Positions 56,560-64,000 of a stretch of DNA of 64,000 nt are shown piece after piece. The DNA is from Anastrepha obliqua (lineage: Eukaryota > Arthropoda > Insecta > Diptera > Tephritidae), in NCBI RefSeq assembly GCF_027943255.1, contig NC_072896.1, positions 45,286,501 to 45,350,500 of the forward strand, given 5' to 3'. Under the pieces are notes generated by a model. The model was not told the DNA's origin and did not search any database. It saw nothing but the letters and a program-made list of their open reading frames with translations. Positions within the stretch are counted from its first letter, which is position 1. Every line of letters starts with the position of its first letter. The translations under genes and the position numbers were made by a program.

Positions 56560-57035
56560 GCAAAGCGCGAGGAATGCAGGGTGTGAGTTTTGGAATTACC
56601 TCAAGTCATTTTTGCGATGGATGTATGGAGGATGAAGTGGACTCATCTCAGCACCTTCTCCTAAGCTGCCTTGCTCTGGCGGGGCTAAGATTCAGGCATC
56701 TTGGCTTTTACTTCTTTGCTACGCTTGCTGATATAGCTGGCATTGACATTAAAAATCTGATGCGTTTCATCAGCAGCACAAAGCGCTTGACGCAAACGCA
56801 GCACAGTCATCGTCCGTAATCCACACACTCTAAACCCACCCTCCTAACCATTCCAGCACCACCTCTCCCCGCCCTTTCCCTGCATCCCATCGGTCATCCT
56901 TTTTCGCCTCACCTCCTTCATAATGGTACCACAAAGGACGAACCCGTTTTTCCTCGTCCAAGTGTGCTTTTTCCTTGGGCAACCATACCAACCTAACAAC
57001 ATCGATTTATCGCATTTGAACTGATCATTTGAGCT
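56560..57035 (+). pseudogene. Jockey/I-type ORF2 tail inside mariner
   Basis: Reads GITSSHFCDGCMEDEVDSSQ, HLLLSCLALAGLRFRHLG and DIAGIDIKNLMRFISSTKR then stop, the C-terminal C..C...E...HLL..C.ALA..R.R.LG box and helical end of non-LTR ORF2 proteins, followed by a C-rich 3' UTR to about 57035. Confidence 0.7.
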
Positions 57036-57123
57036 TACGAAAGGTCTGTACACGTTTCATTCCGCACAAGTTAACTGAGGACCAAAAATTGCTCAGAATT
57101 CAACACTCGAAAGACCTCATTAA

Positions 57124-57859
57124 GGGGTAACACCACTGTAGGAATTTCAAAAAATTGATTTTTTTTTATAAGCTTAAAAAATTCTTTGAACCTTTTAAAA
57201 TACAGAACAAAAAGTTTTATACGTTACCGAAGTCTATTTCATAAGTATTTTAAGCTTTTAACCAAGCGTTAGTGACTGCTACCTAACGACTTCTCCAAAT
57301 TTCCAAACTTTAAACGCGTTTTTCTCAAAACACGTTTTATGAAATTGGCACGCAGCATAACTCAAACAATTTTAAATATTTTTAATCAGGTTTTTCACTA
57401 CGTCTGTATAATAACCTTCTTAAGAGAAGAGCGTAGGGGATTTTCGATAGATTAATTTAAACGATTGTTATAATTATTTAAGTGCCGTTTTTTTAGCCCA
57501 AAATAGAGTTTTTTCCTTCAAATGCTTGCTAATTCCACAAAAATAAATATTTTTTAAATCCCCTACGTGTTTCTCTAGCTATTCTTATCTAGATTAAGAA
57601 AAAAAATGTTTCTTTGTTCCGGATTAAAATTTGCACCCTCTGTGCTGCGTGCCGCGGAGCTCCTTCAAGAGAAACCACATTACAAAAATGTCTCCAATGC
57701 CGTCATTTTGTAAAATTTTTCGATCAAACTTTGTAGTTTTATATTTTAGTATATAAGTAATAACTTCCCAAATCAGAGTGATTGTTTCCCCTTTCCTTCT
57801 ATACAAAAAAATTCTTTAAAAATCGTGTTTATTTTACGCGTGTACAGTGGTGTTACCCC
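57124..57859. mobile_element. 736-bp TTAA-target element (piggyBac/Kolobok-like MITE)
   Basis: Perfect 17-bp inverted ends GGGGTAACACCACTGTA and TTAA on each side (57120-57123, 57860-57863). No transposase inside. The mariner reading frame continues across the site after removing it, so it is a clean insertion. TTAA targets are used by piggyBac and Kolobok. Confidence 0.9.
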
Positions 57860-58629
57860 TTAAAGAGGCGAGAAAAGACGAGAACTTCCCTTTCAACATT
57901 GTAACCGATGATGAAACGTGGTATTTCCAACATTAATCTGAAACTAAGCGTCAAAGTGACGAATAGAAGGTCCTAGATGAGCCACCACCCAAAATATAGC
58001 GTATGGAGAAGTAAAAAATCAAGTCGATTTTAATTTGTTTTTACGATTCCAAGCGAATTGTCTAGAAGGAGTTCGTACCAACGGGACAAACCGGCAGTAA
58101 AATTTTTTATCTTGGCGTTTTGAAGAGTTTGTTGCACCGCATTTGTCGGACTCGCGCTGAATATCGCGAAGGAGGAAGTTGACGCTTATTGCACGATCTC
58201 ATCGATCAACTCTTATGACTAGAAATCGTATTTTAACCATCAATCACTCAGCGTATTCGCCTGATATGGCTCCCTGTGACTTTTACCTATTCGGAAAATT
58301 GCATTTGGCCATGAAAGGAAAACGTTTTGGGTTCGTAGAGGCTATCTAAAAGGCTTGTACCGACATCCTGAAGGACATTCCGATCAATGACCTAAAACAC
58401 TCTCTTAAAAAGCTTTTAGATCGCGCAAAATAGTGTATCGGGACCATAGTCATCTATTTCGAATAAATAAACTCGAAATCCTGAGAACAAAACTCCTGTC
58501 GTTTCTAGTTTAGCTCAGTCTTGTTTATTTTGTAAATGCATAAATGAGCGGCAATTCAAAAATTATTAATTAAAATTATCAAGTATTGAAAGGCAAGTCA
58601 TCATTGAAGATGACAATCATAATTCCAAA

Positions 58630-59005
58630 GATACTAGGTTGTTCAATAAGTTTTAAGAAGAACACAATTTTATGGCTTGAAATACACTTTATTATTTAGT
58701 ATAGTGTCCCTGAACATTAATACACTGATTACAACGAGATTCCATTCTATTAATTCTATCCCTGAATCGAGTATATGGAAGGGCTGCAAAATACACTTCC
58801 ACAGCTGTTATGACCTCATCATTTGATGAAAAACGCTTTCCAAGCATTCATGTTTTTAGGTCTCGAAACAGATGAAAGTCGCTAGGGACCAAATCTGGTG
58901 AATACGGTGGATGCTCCAACAATTCGAACTATAATTCAAGGATTTTAGCATTTATCAAAACGATCTTATGACACGGCGTATTGTCCTTTTTTCCTTTTAC
59001 AAACT
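58630..59005 (-). pseudogene. mariner 3' fragment, separate family
   Basis: Minus strand from about 58990: DNTPCHKIVLINAKILEL, LEHPPYSPDLVPSDFHLF, LGKRFSSNDEVITAVEVYF, RDRINRMESRCNQCINVQG. The end near 58636 reads ctaggttgttcaataagttt, a mariner-like terminus. One in-frame stop after DLKT. It abuts another mariner at about 59005. Confidence 0.72.
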
Positions 59006-59930
59006 GGGTGTTTTTTCACGAAGTATTTCCTTCCATTCCATTGTTAGCGAATGCGGCACCCATTGTGCACACAGCTTTCTGAAAGCCAATAAGAGCTGAC
59101 TGCATTGATCGGTAATCGGAATTGATGGTAATCCGAAGGTGCAATGTCTGGGGTATACGGCGGGTGGGGCAAGATTTCCCAATTCAGTCACTTTAAATAT
59201 GTGTAGACCGATTTAGCAACGTGTGACCTGGCGTTGTCATGCAGCAAAATAAGTTTGTCATGTCAACCGTCCTATTCCGGCCGCTTTTCTTTGAGAGTTC
59301 GATTCAAACGCATTAGTTGCAGTAACGATCGCCAGTTGGTTTAAGGATGACACCCTTCTGATCCCACCAGATGCACAACATAACCTTTGAAGCATGAATA
59401 TTGTTTTTCGCTGTCGATGGACTTGGTTCGCATGGCAGGCTCCAACATTTTCGGCGCTTAGCGTTATCATAATAGATCCATTTTTCATCGCTAGTGACGA
59501 TGCGATGGCAAAAAACCTTTTCTTTTCTGCCGTTCAAGAAACATCTTACACGTCACCAAACGTCTCCCTATATCCCTCTACTTCAAGTGATGTGGCACCC
59601 AGTTAGCTGCTTTCTGAACCATTCCCATTGTGTGCAAACGTTTACCGACGGGTGTTCTGTTAACATCCAACTCTTTAGACATATCATCACGTGTTCGATA
59701 TGCGTTTTCATCCAATAAGCATTGTAGTTGAGTATTTTGCATTTTTTTGATGCCTCTTCGCTCGTTCGATCTTTATAACTTACGTCGAAATTGTCACTTT
59801 GGAAGCGTCGAAACCACTCTTTACAAGTTGTGTTTGATGAAGCGTGACTATCGTAAATATTGATCAATATACGACACGTTTCAGTTGCACTTTTCTTTAA
59901 GAGGTAATAATGAAGCATTACTTACGGCAA
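59006..59930 (-). pseudogene. mariner transposase relic
   Basis: Minus strand: MLHYYLLKKSATETCRILIN and TTCKEWFRRFQSDNFDV (HTH), later HRIVTSDEKWIYYDNAKRRK (first Asp), STAKNNIHASKVMLCIWWDQ, frameshift near 59330, NAFESNSQRKAA, LILLHDNARSHVAKSVYTYL (second Asp), then decay after ELGNLAPPAVYPRH. It is truncated where it meets the neighbouring fragment. Confidence 0.75.
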
Positions 59931-60539
59931 ACGCTGACAAACGTAGACATTTTTGACGTGAGATAAAAAAGGATCTTTATGCTCCAAACGAATGTCAACT
60001 ACTGCGATCGAGACCTCACATATAGTACACATTCAAATCATCATTACTAGAGTGAACACAAAAATAGTATCAGCAGCGACACCTCCTTTACGAGGGCGGT
60101 CACTTTTTCTCATCTCCTAATAAACAAAGAATGAATTGAAATGAATAAAAAAAAAATCCCCATACAAGTTTTTATAGTATCACAAGGTCATAATCCACAT
60201 ATCTTCTCCTGGCTTGAGAAGTTGAAAACTCATTGCCCGCCGAGCCATCCTCGAACCCAATCATTATTTACTTTTGACATTTTCTTTCTGAAAAAACAGT
60301 ATTGCAAAATAGCTTATTCGCTTAAAATATCAACCTTGCACTAACTTTAATATTTGCCCTCTTCATTTTCAGTTTTCTCTCGTATTTGAAAAAATCTTCC
60401 GAAATATGTATGTAGATATGTATATGGCAGATTTATGGAGTTTGTCACTGTTGCGTTTCAAACAAAATCAATTTTTTTGTTATAAGGTGTGATCTTAAGT
60501 GAATGGTGCATTTTATTTAATAAGATTAATATCGTTATA

Positions 60540-61237
60540 CAGGGTGGGCCATATAGCGTTTGCTTTTTGAACCACCTATTTTTTTGAGAATGGTAACACA
60601 AATGGCATGTCAAATGTGTTCATAACTTACTTAAAGGTTTGACATTTCCGAAATGGGACGCAATACGCTTGAACAGAATTGGGAAATATTGAAAACCTAT
60701 TTCCAAAGTGGTGAGTCTTCTTCTTCTTCCGCGGTTACAGTAAATGGCGAGCGTTACCGTGACATGCTCAAGGAGTTTTTGTTTCCAAAAATTGAAGAGG
60801 ATGACATGGACGACATTCGGTTTCACCAGGACGGTGCAACTTGTCACACTCCCAAGCTCGAACTTTTGGCTACCGTTTTTGAATTCCGATATCAATTGGC
60901 CGCCTCGGAGCTGTGATTTAAGCCCGTTGGACTATTTTTTTGGGGAGCCGTTAAGGACAAATGCTATGCGAACCATCCAGAGACGATTGATGCCTTAAAG
61001 CACGAAATCGAAGTTGCCGTTAATGAAATTGGAGCCCAAACAATCGAAAATGTGCTTAAAAATTGGGTTGATCGAATGGCCTACTGTATAGTAAACCCAG
61101 TCGTGACAGTCATTTGAACGATATTATTTTTCATTCATAAATGACAATCTTCAAAATGAAAAAAAAGTTTGAAAAAATATTGATTAGTTTTTTTTTTATA
61201 GCCGATTCAAAAAGCAAATTTTACATGGCCCACCCTA
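60540..61237 (+). mobile_element. Internally deleted mariner
   Basis: TA flanks at 60538-60539 and 61238-61239. Ends CAGGGTGGGCCATATAGCGT and (reverse complement) TAGGGTGGGCCATGTAAAAT. The frame keeps an N-terminal NTLEQNWEILKTYFQSGESS joined by deletion to VTVNGERYRDMLKEFLFPKI, then RFHQDGATCHTP (second Asp), a shift, INWPPRSCDLSPLDYFF and PETIDALKHEIEVAVNEIGA. The deletion point lies at the ttcttcttcttcc run (about 60715-60731). Confidence 0.85.
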
Positions 61238-61339
61238 TAGTTTAGTTAGAAATAAAAAAAATTAAATTAAAAACTTTTTTTCGTGTTATTTTTTCAACTA
61301 CCCATAAAGGCGCGTAGACTTAAGATACCAAGTAAGCAA

Positions 61340-62172
61340 TGGAACAATCCAGAATGCATTCAGGGGGGTTTGACGGTTATTTTCTTTACCGATGGGTTCA
61401 AGAATGATAAAAAACGATAGTAATAAGTATCACTATGCTATGGGGGAAATGGCAACTGTTTTCCAAACGGAAGTTTTTGCCATCCTGAAGGTAGCCGAAT
61501 GGATAATCGAGAGGAGATGGAGTGGGAAACAGATTGGAGTCTTTAGTGACACTCAGAATACACTAAATGTTCTGGAGAACGCGAAGCAAACCTCAAAGAT
61601 TGTTCAAGAATGTAAGAAGAAGCTTAATTCTGTCGCAAGAGAGAACAGAATGTACATATATGGGTTTGAGGATACTCCGGTGTTCAAGAAAACAAAATTG
61701 TCGACGAATTAGCCAACCGTGGATCAGCGGTTCCCCCACAAGGGCCAGAGCCAATAATCGGAATCATTTCGGCAGGATCATGAATGGGATCAGCGATTAT
61801 GTATGCAATTTACATAAAGAGTGATAGTCCGGTCTAGAGCGCTGCAGAACTGCAAAGTCCGAACAGAAAACTGTCAAACTTTTTACTAAAACTTGGAAAA
61901 AAAGACGTTCGGTTGATGGTCGGTATTATTACAGGCACAATCCATTGGGTCAGCATATGACCCCCATTGGAATCATTGAGGAACTGATGTGCCTGTCTTG
62001 CTTGGAGGAGGCGGCTAGTACTCGGCACTTTCTCTGTGAGTGTCCCGCCTTTGCTAGAGCAAGGCTGCGAGTTTTGGATTCCGATGTCGGGAGAATGAGT
62101 ATTTTTCGTTCTCTAAAACTGGAGGATATTTACAGATTTGTCAAAGAATCGGGAAAATTCTCACAGGACTAG
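61340..62172 (+). pseudogene. Non-LTR RNase H and ORF2 tail
   Basis: After a frameshift near 61390, GSRMIKN..YAMGEMATVFQTEVFAI, VAEWIIE, IGVFSDTQNTLNVL (RNase H Asp) and FEDTPVFKKTK, then a shifted SEDLANRGS-like stretch, and finally CLEEAASTRHFLCECPAFAR and ARLRVLDSD with a stop at 62170-62172. An I/Jockey-type ORF2 C-terminus with RNase H; no RT in the window beside it. Confidence 0.72.
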
Positions 62173-63504
62173 CTATCTCTATCTCTGTCTTTATTCTTTC
62201 CTATCTCTTTCTCTGATATTTTTCTCCTTCCCTGCTTGACTATTTGCCCTCTTTCCAGAGCTCTAAATACAATGGGCTTTTTAGCCAGAGTATTTTAGGA
62301 GCCATCTTTTCAAATTTCAATTTCATAAGAAAAAAATAAATAATGCTCGTAAGTGAAAACGTTATGTTATAAGCGACTTTATGCTAAAAAATAATAAGCT
62401 TTTCGATAAGAGTATCGTAATACAGCTCTTCACACGTAGTTTTGCAAAGGCGGAAAATACAAAAGGCACCCTTTGTCGTGGCGTTCAAAATAATAGCAGT
62501 GCTATATATAGTGGAGAGTTTTGAATATTAATTTATTTTGATTAATTTTTTTTTTAACTATTTATGAAAACATAGTTCATATTACAATAAAAGCTCATAA
62601 TTCATATTTGAAATCTTTCTCCAAAATTTTACGATCCTATCTCACCAAAAGAATTTCCTGTATAGAAATTGAAAATAATAAATCATACCTATTTGTTGCC
62701 ACATCTGGTATGCCTCATGTATTTCTGGACCCTTTTTTGTACCACTTTGAATTAATTTTTGCTCTCTTTAACCATAATATTGGAACCTGTTGGAAACATT
62801 TTAAATTCGTACTTTACTCGACGACTGGAATATTTATAGTAGAATTAAGCGCTTGTCAGCTTTTTTTTTACAAAATTACCTTAACAATCGAAGTGAGTGG
62901 AGTATCCAAAATAAGTTATCGCTTAACATTAATAAATGTTTTCATAGTTGTGCTCGACCTATTCGAATTTCAATTTCAATTTCAAAAAGCGTGCGTCGAG
63001 TATGAAGGGATGACGTCGGACACTTTTTACTATGTTTTGATCGCAGAAAGTTTTGTTTTTTAGGAGTTTAAGCGCAAACGCATTTGCGCGCGAGTAAAAT
63101 TAAGAAATTTGAAACTCTTTAGCCACATTGAATGCACTTTTGAACCACTGTAATATACCTTTCCGGCAATTAAGCGGTAATACAAGAGGAGTGTCGCTAT
63201 TTCCAATTAACTTAATCGAAATTATTAGAGGAGCGCACACATGCAACATCACATTGCCAAATATTGTACATGTATGTGTGTATGTATGCATGTATGGTAT
63301 GTACCCTATTCGCTAGCTTGCATTAGAAACCAGCGCATGAAAGAATCTATGAAAGTGTTGCATTTGTCGGCGGTTAGGAAATTGAAAACGTAAATCATGT
63401 TAATCTAAGCGGTTTTAATTAAAATTTTGACTTACAACTAAAGCATTTTGGCTGAAGCATTTCGATAGTTGGGTTTCATGGCATGAGCCAGTTGCATACA
63501 TATA
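62173..63504. other. Spacer with a possible Tc1-type terminus
   Basis: 62476-62510 reads tggcgttcaaaataatagcagtgctatata, resembling a Tc1-like end, but no partner is visible. An open frame at 62608-63063 is AT-rich and hydrophobic with no family match. tgtatg repeats occur at 63268-63300. Confidence 0.3.
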
Positions 63505-64000
63505 GGGTGTTTTTTTAGAGGTTAGGTTTTCAAGATGAAATAAAACGTATATAATTTAATGTTATGGCCAAGAATTTAGCTTTATTATAAAGATAAGGGT
63601 TTGCCATTATGTTTTAAAAATGATTTCGGGCAAGTGGCCGCCGCGGCTGGCTTGAATAAATTCCAGCCGAGAGGCCCAATTTTCGACCACTTTTTGCAGC
63701 AATTGGGGCCGTATGTCAGCAATAACGCGCCGAATATTCTCTTCCAAGACGTCAATCGTCTCGGGCTTATCTGCGTAGACAAGCGACTTCACATATCCCC
63801 ACAAGAAATAGTCCAGCGGTGTTATATCGCACGATCTTGGAGGCCACGCCACAGGTCCACGGCGCGAGATAATGCGCTCACCAAAAGTTTCCTTTAATAA
63901 ATCGATTGTTGCGTTGGCTGTATGGCATGTAGCGCCGTCTTGTTGGAACCAAAGGTCGTCCACATCAACATCGTCCAATTCAGGGACGAAAAAGTCATTA
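63505..64000 (-). mobile_element. mariner (DD41D-like), cut by the window edge
   Basis: Starts at tata|GGGTGTTTTTTTAGAGG. The minus-strand frame (63607-63978 and beyond) encodes the intact C-terminal part: DVDDLWFQQDGATCHTANAT (second Asp), ERIISRRGPVAWPPRSCDIT, PLDYFLWGYVKSLVYADKPE, ending ASRGGHLPEIIFKT. No lesions in the visible part; the N-terminus lies outside the window. Confidence 0.85.

Larger units (their letters stand above)
56209..58532 (+). mobile_element. mariner copy with two nested insertions
   Basis: TA flanks at 56207-56208 and 58533-58534; ends AAATAAACAACATTGG and (reverse complement) CAAAATAAACAAGACTG. Transposase pieces on the plus strand: MSFEQRANIKCYF at 56384, CLSRARVHEWFTPFRDG, GPPKISNHR (N-terminal HTH); RFIPHKLTEDQKLL at about 57060; after 57864 DDETWYF-like residues with stops, YSPDMAPCDFYLFGKLHLAM at about 58260, and DILKDIPINDLKHSLKKLLD. 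It is split by a retroelement tail (56560-57035) and a TTAA element (57124-57859). Confidence 0.75.

Noticed and set aside
62608..63063. 151-codon open frame
   Set aside because: AT-rich, hydrophobic, no family motif on either strand; most likely chance.

Overview
The window looks like a repeat-dense, AT-rich stretch of a higher-fly (brachyceran) genome, most likely a tephritid fruit fly or close relative. The support is the abundance of short tatg/catac simple repeats, 60-bp introns, a tRNA-derived SINE family I recognise from tephritid genomes, and the mix of mariner, Harbinger, P/THAP, hAT, Merlin, MULE and R1/LOA-type elements. I see no intact host gene. Every coding segment I can name belongs to a transposable element or to a host-gene fragment carried by one.

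Layout. 81-3518: a long-TIR element with an EEP-endonuclease relic. 4902-7032: a Harbinger element whose interior is replaced by a KLHDC10-like kelch gene fragment (intron kept, one stop codon); its better-preserved relative, with transposase and Myb/SANT genes, is at 12005-15155. 7946-11185: a Tc1-type element holding part of a non-LTR element, itself interrupted by an 895-bp CCCAGCAA-ended element with two opposed tRNA-like modules; that element recurs inverted at 15379-16272. 17629-21268: a two-gene element (tnp2-like transposase plus a DUF4806-like partner) with a small mariner inside. 23813-28560: two head-to-tail P/THAP9-like relics on the minus strand, one split by a MULE. 29149-30242: a well-preserved Merlin (ISXO2-like) transposase. 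31152-39298: a P-type element with 8-bp target duplication, expanded by a nested mariner and a nested hAT (also with an 8-bp duplication). 40075-40831: a second MULE copy inserted exactly at the edge of 40840-43312, which looks like a Transib (RAG1-like) element with ends close to the RSS heptamer and a 5-bp GC-rich target duplication. 43800-45996: another P/THAP-like relic. 46690-52620: a Tc1 relic followed by a long but mutated R1/LOA-type retrotransposon. 55004-64000: at least six mariner copies or fragments with further nesting (a TTAA element, retroelement tails, a SINE tail).

How the parts relate. This is a nest: target duplications, TIRs and broken reading frames let several insertions be ordered (for example P, then hAT and mariner inside it; Transib, then MULE against its left end). 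Probably no element is fully active. The best candidates for recent activity are the Harbinger copy at 12005-15155, the Merlin gene, and the two near-identical CCCAGCAA elements. Assignments rest on motifs and reading frames seen directly and on recalled family features; no database search was run.
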